Positions 8,335 through 15,932 of a stretch of DNA of 64,000 nt are shown piece by piece. Every line of letters begins with the position of its first letter. Positions within the stretch are counted from its first letter, which is position 1. Below the pieces are notes generated by a model. The model had not been told where the DNA came from, made no database searches, and saw only the letters and a program-made list of their open reading frames with translations. A program made the translations under genes and the position numbers. Source of the stretch: JALYNX01 sp963724825 (GTDB lineage Bacteria > Actinomycetota > Acidimicrobiia > Spongiisociales > ZC4RG35); NCBI GenBank assembly GCA_963724825.1, contig CAVRWT010000001.1:1-64000 (forward strand). Reading direction: 5' to 3'.

Positions 8335-9144
8335 ATGAACTCCTCACGTCGAGAACCCGAGATCCGCATCGTGAACCGGAACCGCGCGGGGATCTTGGTT
8401 CGAAGCTTTCTCTACTGCGTGGTCTTGATTGCGCTCCTCGGCGCATGTGAGTTGCAGCCGCCGCCCGGCGGCAGTTTGCCCGACATCAGCCTTCCTGAGG
8501 TCACCACCCCCGACGTGACCCTGCCCGAAGTCACCACACCCGACATCACTGAGCCGGAGGCGACGACACCCGAGGAGACCGTGCCCGAAGTGACCGAGCC
8601 TGAGGTAACCGAGCCGGAGGCGACGACACCGAACTCGACTGAACCGAGTGAGGCGGCGGCGCCTCCCGAGGAAGGTGAGACCTCCCCGTGGTTGTGGATC
8701 GTCCTAGCCGTGCTGGTCATCGCGCTCCTGGTTGGAGCGCTGGCAGCGCGAGGTCGAGCCCGCTCTGCCGAAGCCTCCTGGAAGGAACGGGCCCGCTCTG
8801 CCCTCTCGGGCGTTGCCGCCATCGAGGCGACTCTGGGGCGACCAGCGACTCTTGACCCCTCGGACCACGAAGCCATGCGTCGGAGTGTCGCCAGTGCCCG
8901 GGATCAGTCTGTTTCCTTCGAGCAGCTGGCTGCCAGTGCGTCGGATCAGGCTCTTGCCCAACAAGCTGCAGCCATATCCGACGCCCTCCGCGTCCTGGCC
9001 ACATCCAGTGAGATTGAAGTCGAAGGCCTTGCTTCGGGAGCCCTGAACACAGTCGCCAACAGGGAGGCGGCCGAGTCGGACCGACGCGTCCATCTCCAGA
9101 CATTGCACCAGGCTGCGGACCGGCTGTCCCAGAAGGTCCAATAG
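8335..9144 (+). CDS. Lipoprotein with Pro-Glu-Thr tandem repeats and a transmembrane segment
   Basis: The product has a signal peptide ending in LLGAC (lipobox), then about a dozen four- to six-residue repeats of the form PEVT/PDVT/PEATTP up to about residue 115. A transmembrane helix (WLWIVLAVLVIALLVG) and a helical, Ala-rich C-terminal domain follow. Lipid anchor plus repeat stalk plus a second membrane span suggests an extracytoplasmic stalk with a cytoplasmic helical tail. ATG at 8335 or GTG at 8371 could start it; the latter gives a more typical signal. The repeats are also visible in the DNA as a 24-30 base periodicity. No enzyme domain seen. Confidence 0.7.
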   Translation: MNSSRREPEIRIVNRNRAGILVRSFLYCVVLIALLGACELQPPPGGSLPDISLPEVTTPDVTLPEVTTPDITEPEATTPEETVPEVTEPEVTEPEATTPNSTEPSEAAAPPEEGETSPWLWIVLAVLVIALLVGALAARGRARSAEASWKERARSALSGVAAIEATLGRPATLDPSDHEAMRRSVASARDQSVSFEQLAASASDQALAQQAAAISDALRVLATSSEIEVEGLASGALNTVANREAAESDRRVHLQTLHQAADRLSQKVQ

Positions 9145-9304
9145 CCCTTCGGCAATCCTCCTTCCATTCTCCATGTTGAGAATGGACCTGGCTCGTCGAA
9201 TCACGGTTCCGAGAGGCTCAGGAAGTGGTGTGTCCACGAAGGGCCTTTCTCCCCTGGTAGGCGCTGGCGATTTCAGCCAATGCTCAAGGGGAACGGAGGC
9301 CGAG

Positions 9305-9697
9305 ATGGACGACTACATCCTCTTCGATATCCCGGAAGGGTCGGATCCCCCCGATCGGAAGTTTCTCGAGCAATTGGGCCACCGGGTGATGGTCTGTCCG
9401 GGACCCGCCCCCGGAACAGTGTGTCCCATCCTGAAGGGTGAGGGATGCGAGTTGGCTGAAGGGGCCCAGGGGATCGTGTTTGAGCTGGATCTCGACAGCG
9501 ACCAGCATCAAGCCATCCTCGCCAAGTACAAGGAGTCCCTCCGTGGTGACGTGCCGATCCGGGTTGTACTGCGCCCCGGGCAGGCCGAGAAGTATCCGAA
9601 TCTGGTCAAAGGTCTGAAAGTGCTGACCCACGCTCCGGTGGCAGGCGATCTCGACGCGCTGGAGGCCGAGGTGGCAGCCTCTCGCCCGGAGGAATGA
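9305..9697 (+). CDS. Conserved hypothetical protein, receiver-like size
   Basis: This 130-residue protein starts at ATG 9305 behind GGAGG with five bases spacing. It contains HRVMVCPGP, a TVCPILKGEGCEL Cys-rich segment, VFELDLDSD and a VVLRPGQAEKYP stretch. The alternation of hydrophobic strands and helices resembles a receiver-like alpha/beta fold without an obvious phospho-acceptor. It belongs to a group of actinobacterial hypotheticals with the CPxLxGxGCxL motif. It ends three bases before the stop of the convergent VOC gene. Function not assigned. Confidence 0.7.
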   Translation: MDDYILFDIPEGSDPPDRKFLEQLGHRVMVCPGPAPGTVCPILKGEGCELAEGAQGIVFELDLDSDQHQAILAKYKESLRGDVPIRVVLRPGQAEKYPNLVKGLKVLTHAPVAGDLDALEAEVAASRPEE

Positions 9698-9700
9698 AGG

Positions 9701-10081
9701 TCAGGACCCGGTTTCGGGGCGGGTCATGATCTCCCACAAATGGGGATCCGGGCCGCCGAAGAAGTAGAGACCGCGCCCGCCCCTTCTGTGGTTGATCGCC
9801 CCGTCGTCGGGTGAGCTCGGCCCACTGCCAAAGCTGACCCCGTCGGCCTGAATACGACCGAAGATGTCGTCGAAGTCCTCCTCACTCACGAGGAAGGCGT
9901 AGTGGAGCTCGATGACATCGTCGGCAGAGGCGAAGTCGAGAGTCAGCTGTTCGTTGACTCTGACCGGGGCGAAATAGCCACCGGTATCTGCAAACGGCAG
10001 GTCGAAGATCCGGGCAATGAATCGCGCCCCCTCCACCTTGTCGTGAGAGGGAACGATGGTGTGGTCGAGAGTGATGGCCAA
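9701..10081 (-). CDS. VOC-superfamily (glyoxalase/bleomycin-resistance fold) protein
   Basis: The 126-residue product has the paired beta-alpha-beta-beta-beta pattern of the VOC fold: an N-terminal LDHTIVPSHD containing the first metal-ligand His, ELHYAF in the centre, and GLYFFGGPDPHLWEIM with the C-terminal Glu. Such proteins are lyases, dioxygenases or binding proteins for small molecules; the substrate cannot be told here. Length is normal for a single-domain VOC protein. Confidence 0.8.
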   Translation of the reverse strand: MAITLDHTIVPSHDKVEGARFIARIFDLPFADTGGYFAPVRVNEQLTLDFASADDVIELHYAFLVSEEDFDDIFGRIQADGVSFGSGPSSPDDGAINHRRGGRGLYFFGGPDPHLWEIMTRPETGS

Positions 10082-10108
10082 GGCGAACCTCCGTTCTTCA
10101 AGCGAGTG

Positions 10109-10622
10109 CTATCGGGGATAGACCTCTTCGTCACCCGCCCAAAGCGAAAGGGTGTGGCGTGTGCCGTCGTCATCGAATTCGATATAGGACAGGGGCCCCA
10201 AAGGCTGAACCGAGTACGTCGAGCCGGATCTCGGTGCCGACCCTGATTTCAGTGATCTCGGGTGGGGTGATGACCACGAGACCTGTCGTCTTCCGTCGTT
10301 GGTCTGGAACAACACAACGGGTTCGTGGATTTCGCCGGAGTCCAGACAGAGCGTGCCGGTGGACAGGCTTGGAGTAGACCGCGAAGCAATCCTGACCGAA
10401 CCCGTTGGTGTAGGTGACGAGCACCGACGAGTGCTCCGGGCTCTCAACTGTGCCTCTGAACTCGAGGTCACTCGCCGATGCCAGTTCTGCCTCGATCCGG
10501 GTTGCTTCGGCATCGTCGGGCCGACCCGGGGTCGCCTCCAACACGACATCGGCTGTGCCACTGCTGCAGGATCCAAAGAGGAGCATCAACAGGACGACGC
10601 CCACTGCGCGGGGTCTGGTCAC
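10109..10622 (-). CDS. Small lipoprotein, interrupted by about three frame changes
   Basis: From GTG at 10622 the protein starts with a signal and LLFGSC lipobox, followed by an acidic segment and GFGQDCFAVYSKP. The sense then moves to another frame (SGEIHEPVVLFQTNDGR), back (TTGLVVITPPEITEIRVG) and again (LGPLSYIEFDDDGT, ending GDEEVYPR). The pieces join into one beta-rich exported protein. A TACGCT box seven bases before the GTG fits a leaderless promoter. Either assembly indels or a decaying gene. No family recognised. Confidence 0.5.
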
Positions 10623-10656
10623 ACTCCGAAGCGTAGGCCGAGGCCCTCAGAACGGG

Positions 10657-11514
10657 CTATGGCTTGTTGATCAAACGAAAGACCTGCCGGGCCCCGGGAA
10701 GGCCCTTCATCTCATGGGTGCCGGCGTCTTCCAGAATCAACCCAGAGCCCTCGAGGAGTGCGGCCGTGGTTGTCGACACCAGGACCTCATCGGCCTCGGC
10801 CAGTCCCATCACTCGTGCCGCGGTATGAACTGCCAGACCACGGGCATCGGTCCCGGAGAGCTCGACCTCACCTGTGTGCACACCGGCTCGAATTGGGAGG
10901 CCGATCTCCCTTGCGGACCGCGTCATCGCAGCGGCACAGCGAACCGCCCGACCCGCGCTGTCGAACACGGCGATGAAACCGTCACCTGTGGTCTTCACCT
11001 CGCGCCCACGAAAGGTGTTCAGGTCATCACGGAGACGGGTGTTGTGGACCAACAGCAGATCGCGCCACGCCGCGTCTCCTAAGGTTTTCAAGGTGGCCGT
11101 GGAGTCGACGATGTCGGTGAACAGGACCGTGAGCAGGACACCGTCGATCTGCCCCTCGGCAGCCACCCCGAAGTTGCGCAGACTGGTCCACTCGACCATC
11201 TGGACCGGTACGTCACCAACCACCCATGCGTCATGGCCGGGTGGAATCTCGAAAACCGTCTCCGCCGGGATGTCGAGGGTCTGGCCATCGTCCAAAAGGA
11301 CTCGCATGGTCCCCGTCAACTGGTAGCCGAAGTGCCGCAGCTGGCAGCTTTCGGTCCCGACGATCGGGGACATATCGGTCGACCACCGCCAGCCGGGCTC
11401 GAACACGGCTCGGCCCACTGACGATTCGTCGAGACCGACGACTTCGGCCTGTCCATTGGGGAAATTTCGAAGCTCGTCCGGCGTCGCAAAACTCTTGTAC
11501 TGAAGGCGAGGCAT
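10657..11514 (-). CDS. Cupin-class III nucleotide cyclase fusion
   Basis: The 285-residue protein begins at ATG 11514. Residues to about 115 form a cupin (GYQLTGTMRVLLDDGQTLDIP, FEIPPGHDAWVVGD). The rest is a class III cyclase domain (LFTDIVDSTATLKTLG, TTGDGFIAVFDS, IRAGVHTGEVE) with both catalytic metal Asp residues. It is a paralogue of the C-terminal half of the 6910-8288 gene with a different sensor. The cupin probably senses a small ligand and controls cAMP or cGMP synthesis. An adenylate specificity is assumed from the family, not shown. Confidence 0.85.
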   Translation of the reverse strand: MPRLQYKSFATPDELRNFPNGQAEVVGLDESSVGRAVFEPGWRWSTDMSPIVGTESCQLRHFGYQLTGTMRVLLDDGQTLDIPAETVFEIPPGHDAWVVGDVPVQMVEWTSLRNFGVAAEGQIDGVLLTVLFTDIVDSTATLKTLGDAAWRDLLLVHNTRLRDDLNTFRGREVKTTGDGFIAVFDSAGRAVRCAAAMTRSAREIGLPIRAGVHTGEVELSGTDARGLAVHTAARVMGLAEADEVLVSTTTAALLEGSGLILEDAGTHEMKGLPGARQVFRLINKP

Positions 11515-11594
11515 GTGGACAACCTTACGTCGAACGTGGTGGCCATATGCCCGTCGTCTTGGTCCCGGGGACACCCTCGCCAGGCAGACCCGGC

Positions 11595-12089
11595 TCAGTC
11601 GCCGCCTGCGCCGTACCTACCTCCGCCGGTGGTCGCTGCTGCCTCCGGCCCGCCGATCATCGCCCCGTCCGATCCAACCACGAACCAAACTTCGCCAACT
11701 CCCTGTCCGCCGACGTCACCCGGATTGGTGTCGGGCGCATAGCGATAGAGGGGCCGGCCGTCGACCGTAAGTTGCTCGGTCCCGTCGGTCCGGGTGGTGG
11801 TGCCGAATATCGAGTCGTCGAGGTCCGAGCTGATCGCGGTGTCACCGGGGACCGCCGGCCATGTCGCGGCGCAAGAGTCGTAACAAGTGCTCTCACCGTT
11901 GGTGTCGTTGAGGAAGACATAAACGGTGAATCCGTCGGGATCGACGAGGACCGTCCCGAGATCGGTTGAGGCCGTGGACATGCTGTCACCGCCTGCATCG
12001 GTGCCGCCGCTCCCGTCACCACCGCTGTCGCCGCAGGCGGTGAGGATCAGGGCGCCGGCGAGCAAGAGCGGGAAGAGCTGTCGTTTCAT
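11595..12089 (-). CDS. Lipoprotein with YxFxxD-type secreted repeats (COG4315-like)
   Basis: The protein starts at ATG 12089 behind GGAGGAAT. It has a signal with LTAC lipobox, a Gly/Asp-rich linker, then the pattern TVYVFLNDT, STCYDSCAATWPA and LYRYAPDTNPGD. This matches the predicted lipoproteins carrying Yx[FWY]xxD repeats and a CxxxCAxxWP motif, which occur as surface proteins of unknown function, sometimes next to redox or sigma-factor genes. It is divergent from the ECF sigma factor gene. About 164 residues. Confidence 0.8.
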   Translation of the reverse strand: MKRQLFPLLLAGALILTACGDSGGDGSGGTDAGGDSMSTASTDLGTVLVDPDGFTVYVFLNDTNGESTCYDSCAATWPAVPGDTAISSDLDDSIFGTTTRTDGTEQLTVDGRPLYRYAPDTNPGDVGGQGVGEVWFVVGSDGAMIGGPEAAATTGGGRYGAGGD

Positions 12090-12164
12090 CTGATTCCTCC
12101 AGATCGTCGTGTGCCCAATACGCACCAGGTCGGCGCATGGTTCGCGACCTGGCACAATTCCGAT

Positions 12165-12683
12165 GTGGATCCTGAGGTACTCCAACGGTTCCGGATCGGG
12201 GACGAGTCGGCGGTCAAGGCGGTCTATGACCGCTTCGGCGGGCCGGTGTTCGCCCTGTCGATGAGCATCCTCGGCGAGGCCGGTCTTGCTGCGGACGCCA
12301 CACAGCAGACGTTCATCAAGGCGTGGCGGGCGGCGTCCACCTATGACCCGGACCGAAGCTTCAGCCCCTGGATCTATGCGATTGCACGGCGAACCGCCAT
12401 CGACATCTATCGCAAGCGGGCCCGCAGTGTCGTCAGTGACCAGGTCGATGTCGCCGTCATCTCACCGGGCCTGGAGACCGTTTGGGAGGTGTTCGAGGTC
12501 CGCGCTGCGCTCGACCAGCTTCCCGACGACGAGCGCCAGGTGGTCAAGCTCTCCCATTTCGATGGGTTCACCCACGCCGAGATCGCCGACCAACTCGGGA
12601 TCCCGCTGGGGACGGTCAAGTCGAGGTCGCACCGCGCCCATCAGAGGCTTCTCGGGCTTCTCCGGCACCTGGAGGAGATGTGA
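12165..12683 (+). CDS. ECF RNA polymerase sigma factor
   Basis: The 172-residue product has region 2 (QQTFIKAWRAASTYDP, SPWIYAIARRTAIDIYRKR) and region 4 (DERQVVKLSHFDGFTHAEIADQLGIPLGTVKSR), so it is a two-domain extracytoplasmic-function sigma factor. The following gene encodes an RskA-type anti-sigma factor, which suggests SigK/SigL-like control. The GTG at 12165 is preceded by CACAAT six bases away, a leaderless layout; a longer reading from 12111 would lack a promoter. Divergence from the secreted-repeat lipoprotein suggests that gene as one target. Confidence 0.88.
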   Translation: MDPEVLQRFRIGDESAVKAVYDRFGGPVFALSMSILGEAGLAADATQQTFIKAWRAASTYDPDRSFSPWIYAIARRTAIDIYRKRARSVVSDQVDVAVISPGLETVWEVFEVRAALDQLPDDERQVVKLSHFDGFTHAEIADQLGIPLGTVKSRSHRAHQRLLGLLRHLEEM

Positions 12684-12728
12684 GGACGCGAACCGCGGGC
12701 ACGATCGACTTCGTAGAGGTTGGGTGTG

Positions 12729-13374
12729 ATGGGATCTGACGAAACGCGCTCGGAGTACCTGGCCACGGGGTCGGGAGAGAAGCCAGCTGACCATGAGCAG
12801 CTCGATCTGATTCGTGGCGTTCTCGCAGGCGACTCGACGTGGGCCGAACCGCCGGGCGGTGTCGTCGAAGGAATGCTCGCCACCATCGCCAGAGACGGCG
12901 GTGCCTCGGCGCCGGTCACGACGCCCAGAGCTTCACGGCGTCGTCCCTGGTTGGTGGCCGCGGCAGCAGTTGCGGTCGTCACTCTGCTCGGCGTTGGGGT
13001 CGTAGCTGTGTTCGACCAACCTGATGCTCGAGACCGTGGTGGCGATCAACGGAACCGACCTCGCACCTGACGCCACCGGCAAGGCCACCCTGCGCCCGAC
13101 TTCGTCGGGCTGGTACATCCGTCTCGAGGTGAGCGGGCTTCCAGCGGCACCCGAGGGCACCTACTACGAAGGTTGGGTGTGGAGTGAGGAAGAAGGGGTG
13201 AGCATCGGCACGTTCCATCTCCACGGCGGCGCCGAGCCGGTGGTGTTGTGGTCAGGCGTCGATGTGGCGGAGTACCCGGCGATCTGGGTGACCCTCCAGG
13301 ACGAGGGCGCCGGGGCCGAAGCGTCGGATCGAATCATGATGAAGGGCCGGATCGAGGACCTCGTCCAAGGTTGA
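12729..13374 (+). CDS. RskA-type anti-sigma factor (frame break near 13022)
   Basis: The N-terminal part has a short cytoplasmic region and a single transmembrane helix (PWLVAAAAVAVVTLLGVG). After a frame change near 13022 the extracytoplasmic RskA domain follows: VVAINGTDLAPDATGKA, GWYIRLEVSGLPAAP, YYEGWV and GTFHLHGG. The RskA family holds the cognate sigma factor at the membrane and releases it after regulated proteolysis. Both halves match one family member in order, so a single indel is the likely cause. The N-terminal zinc-type anti-sigma motif is not obvious. Confidence 0.8.
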
Positions 13375-13381
13375 TTCAGGC

Positions 13382-13609
13382 CTATCGCTGCCCGAAGACC
13401 CGGCTGGCCAGATTGAAGATCAGTGTCGCTACGACGCTCACCACCAGCATCGAAGTGATCGGGATGAACACCTGTGCGTTTTCACCTTCGAAGTGGATGT
13501 CACCGGGCAGGTGGCCGAACCAGGAGAAGGCTGAGGGGAAGTAACGGAGAACCACCCCTACGAGGAGGATCGAAGTCCCGATCAGGATCAGGAGGTTGGA
13601 GAGTCGCAC
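13382..13609 (-). CDS. DUF2905 family small membrane protein
   Basis: The 75-residue product has two transmembrane helices connected by FGHLPGDIHFEGEN and followed by VFIPITSM, the signature of DUF2905. Members are small inner-membrane proteins of unknown function, widely conserved in bacteria. Length is exactly as usual. It lies 3 bases downstream of the alcohol dehydrogenase gene on the same strand. Confidence 0.85.
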   Translation of the reverse strand: MRLSNLLILIGTSILLVGVVLRYFPSAFSWFGHLPGDIHFEGENAQVFIPITSMLVVSVVATLIFNLASRVFGQR

Positions 13610-13612
13610 TGC

Positions 13613-14629
13613 TCAGTCCGTGTGGTGGAGGGCGACTTTCCCGGTCTGCTCGCCCGAGTCGAGATAGGCCAGTGCCTGGGGCAATTCCTCGAATTCGAAG
13701 ATCTTCGCCACAGGCGACTTGGCCTCGCCGGATCCGACCCACTCGGTGGCACGTGCGAACTGGCTGTGGGTTCCCATCGAGGAGCCGATCATCTCCAACT
13801 GGCGAAAGAAGAGGTGGGGGATGGTGAGCTCCATCTTGGCCCCGCTCGTGGCGCCGCAGATGGCGATCCGACCGCCCCGCTTGGCGGCCCGCATCGACTG
13901 ACGCATCGTGGCCGGCCCCACACTCTCGATCACGATGTCGGCACCGCCCTGCTTGGCCATCTCGGCGCCGAACTCGCCCTCCGAGTCGAAGCCGTCGACG
14001 GCGCCCTGCTCCACAGCCCAGGCGATCTTCTCGGGTGAGCGCGAGGTGACGTAGACCTTGGCCTCCATGGCGAGAGCCAGGTGCATGGCGGCTGCTGAGA
14101 CTCCTCCACCGATACCGACCACCAACACCGTCTCACCGCGTCGGAGGCGAGCCCGCTCCAACATCCGAAGGGCGGTGGCCGAAACCAGTCCGAAGGATCC
14201 CGCGACCTCCCAGGGCATCGCCACGGGTTTGCGGATGGCGTTGATCGTCGGAATCACGATCTTCTCGGTGAAGGTGCCGGTCCGGTGCTCACCCTGGATC
14301 TGAAAGGACTCGCAGTAGACGATGTCGTCGTTGCGGCAATGGACACACTGCCCACAGGAGAACGAAGGGTCGATGATGATCTCGTCGCCCAGCTCGAAGC
14401 CGGCCGTGCCCTCGCCCACGGCATCGACAACCCCGGCGGCATCGGCGCCGCCGGTGTGGGGCAGGTGCTTGGGGGCCGGGAGGCCTTGTGACAACCAGAG
14501 ATCGAGATGGTTGAGGGCCGAATACTTGATCTCGATCCTGACCTCCCCGGGTCCGGGTTCGGGGTCGTCCACCTCGTTGAGCTGATAGGACGCGGGTCCT
14601 TGGGTATCCGTCAGCTGCCAGGCCCTCAT
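13613..14629 (-). CDS. Zinc-type alcohol dehydrogenase (MDR superfamily)
   Basis: The 338-residue product is a medium-chain dehydrogenase. It shows the GroES-like N-terminus (YSALNHLDLWLSQGL, GGADAAGVV), the structural zinc Cys cluster CGQCVHCRNDDIVYC, and the NAD(P) site VLVVGIGGGVSAAA. The catalytic zinc site differs: the usual Cys and His-Glu are replaced by NHLD and GGADAAG, which points to a quinone-oxidoreductase or crotonyl-CoA-reductase-like member. ATG 14629 is preceded by TACCCT seven bases away. Divergent from the thioesterase gene. Confidence 0.82.
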   Translation of the reverse strand: MRAWQLTDTQGPASYQLNEVDDPEPGPGEVRIEIKYSALNHLDLWLSQGLPAPKHLPHTGGADAAGVVDAVGEGTAGFELGDEIIIDPSFSCGQCVHCRNDDIVYCESFQIQGEHRTGTFTEKIVIPTINAIRKPVAMPWEVAGSFGLVSATALRMLERARLRRGETVLVVGIGGGVSAAAMHLALAMEAKVYVTSRSPEKIAWAVEQGAVDGFDSEGEFGAEMAKQGGADIVIESVGPATMRQSMRAAKRGGRIAICGATSGAKMELTIPHLFFRQLEMIGSSMGTHSQFARATEWVGSGEAKSPVAKIFEFEELPQALAYLDSGEQTGKVALHHTD

Positions 14630-14674
14630 ATGGTCGAGGGTAGCCTCGCGCCGGTTCGTGTAGAGGAGAGCGAG

Positions 14675-15118
14675 TTGGCTTCGCCGATGCCCAATGACCG
14701 TCAGGTGCACACCACTTCTCTGAAGGTGCGCTTCTACGAGCTGGATCCCTACGACCACGTCAACCACACCAACTACTTCTCGTACTTCGAGACCGCCCGC
14801 ATCGAGTATCTGACCGATCTGGGTTGGGGCCTCGACTACCTCAAGGCCCAGGGCTGGCAATTGGTCGTGGTGGAGTTGCACGCCCGTTTCCTGGCCGCCG
14901 CTCGCTATGGCGAGGAGCTGACCATTCACACCTGGATCGAAGATGCGGGGCGGGTCAGGTCGAAGTGGCGTCAGACGATGTTGCGCAGGGGTGAAGAAGT
15001 GGCCCGGCTCACCGTTGATGCCGCGTTCACCGATCTTCAGGGCAAGCCGCGGCGGATCCCGGAGCAGTTCGTGGAAGGGATGAAGAAGCTGCAGGGGACT
15101 GGCACTGCGTCGGAGTAG
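14675..15118 (+). CDS. Hotdog-fold acyl-CoA thioesterase (YbgC/4HBT type)
   Basis: About 147 residues with the 4-hydroxybenzoyl-CoA thioesterase signature ELDPYDHVNHTNYFSYFE near the N-terminus, including the catalytic Asp, and a VVVELHARFLAAARYGEELTI strand set. It should hydrolyse short or aromatic acyl-CoA esters. TTG at 14675 is preferred because GAGGAG lies six bases upstream; ATG at 14687 is 18 bases away from it. The gene diverges from the dehydrogenase at 13613-14629. Confidence 0.8.
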   Translation: MASPMPNDRQVHTTSLKVRFYELDPYDHVNHTNYFSYFETARIEYLTDLGWGLDYLKAQGWQLVVVELHARFLAAARYGEELTIHTWIEDAGRVRSKWRQTMLRRGEEVARLTVDAAFTDLQGKPRRIPEQFVEGMKKLQGTGTASE

Positions 15119-15142
15119 CCCCCCTCCCCGCCTGCGGCGGTA

Positions 15143-15218
15143 CTCCCCCAACGCTCACGTTTCCTCCCTCAGGAGCGGAGCGACGTTGGGGGAGGTGGCC
15201 CGGAGGGCCGGAGGGGCT
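15143..15218. repeat. Dispersed intergenic repeat, copy 1
   Basis: The core 15158-15218 begins CGTTTCCTCCC, continues with a GAGCGGAGCGA segment and ends with GGTGGCCCGGAGGGCCGG. The same core recurs at 18679-18776 and 43220-43283. Here an 11-base perfect inverted repeat (15143-15153 with 15184-15194) would form a hairpin between two convergent genes, where it could also stop transcription. Confidence 0.7.
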
Positions 15219-15230
15219 TGCCCGACGCGA

Positions 15231-15932
15231 TTACCCCAGGAACTCCACCACCCAGGGATCCGCTGGATTGGCCAGGATCTCCTCGACGGTCCCGGTCTGG
15301 ACGATCGTCCCTTCCTTCATCAGGGCGATCCGGTCCGAGATGAGAGTCGCCTCATCCCGATCGTGAGTGACCACCAGGCCGGTGACCTTGCGCCCGGTCA
15401 GCAGGGCACGAGTCTCCAGAACCAGCCGCTCTCGCAGATTGCGGTCCAGGGATCCCAACGGCTCGTCGAGCATCACCAGCTTCGGCTTGGGGGCGAGAGT
15501 GCGGGCCAAGGCAACACGCTGCCTCTCCCCACCTGACAGGTCGGCGATGGCGCGGCTCTCGAAACCGCTGAGCCCCACCCAGTCCAGGGCAGCCCTGACT
15601 TCATCCGCCGCCGACTCGCGCGGCACTCCCGCCATCTTCAGGCCGAAACCCACGTTCCCCGCCACGTCGAGATGGGGGAACAGTGCGAAACCCTGGAACA
15701 TCAGGCCAAACCCCCGCTCATGAACGGGGGTGTCGATGACTGAGGCCCCGTCCCACTGGATGTTCCCGGACCCAATGGGGATCAGACCGGCGATGGCGCG
15801 CAAGAGGGTGGTCTTGCCCGCCCCCGAAGGCCCGAGAACGGCGACGATCTCCTGGTCGGCGACCGTGAGGTTGGTATCGGTGAGGATTGCCTTGTCGTCC
15901 AGGATGACATCGAGGTGATCGATGGCAAGCAT
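15231..15932 (-). CDS. thiQ: Thiamine ABC transporter ATP-binding protein
   Basis: The 233-residue ATPase shows Walker A GPSGAGKTT, Q-loop, signature LSGGERQRVALAR, Walker B KLVMLDEP and the switch His region VTHDRDEA. It powers import through the ThiP permease. Its ATG overlaps the stop of thiP, and the operon starts behind a TPP riboswitch, so thiamine is the inferred substrate rather than iron or sulfate, which have similar ATPases. Confidence 0.88.
   Translation of the reverse strand: MLAIDHLDVILDDKAILTDTNLTVADQEIVAVLGPSGAGKTTLLRAIAGLIPIGSGNIQWDGASVIDTPVHERGFGLMFQGFALFPHLDVAGNVGFGLKMAGVPRESAADEVRAALDWVGLSGFESRAIADLSGGERQRVALARTLAPKPKLVMLDEPLGSLDRNLRERLVLETRALLTGRKVTGLVVTHDRDEATLISDRIALMKEGTIVQTGTVEEILANPADPWVVEFLG

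Noticed and set aside
8500..8690. Tandem DNA repeats considered as CRISPR or VNTR outside genes
   Set aside because: They are in-frame codons of the Pro-Glu-Thr stalk of a lipoprotein.
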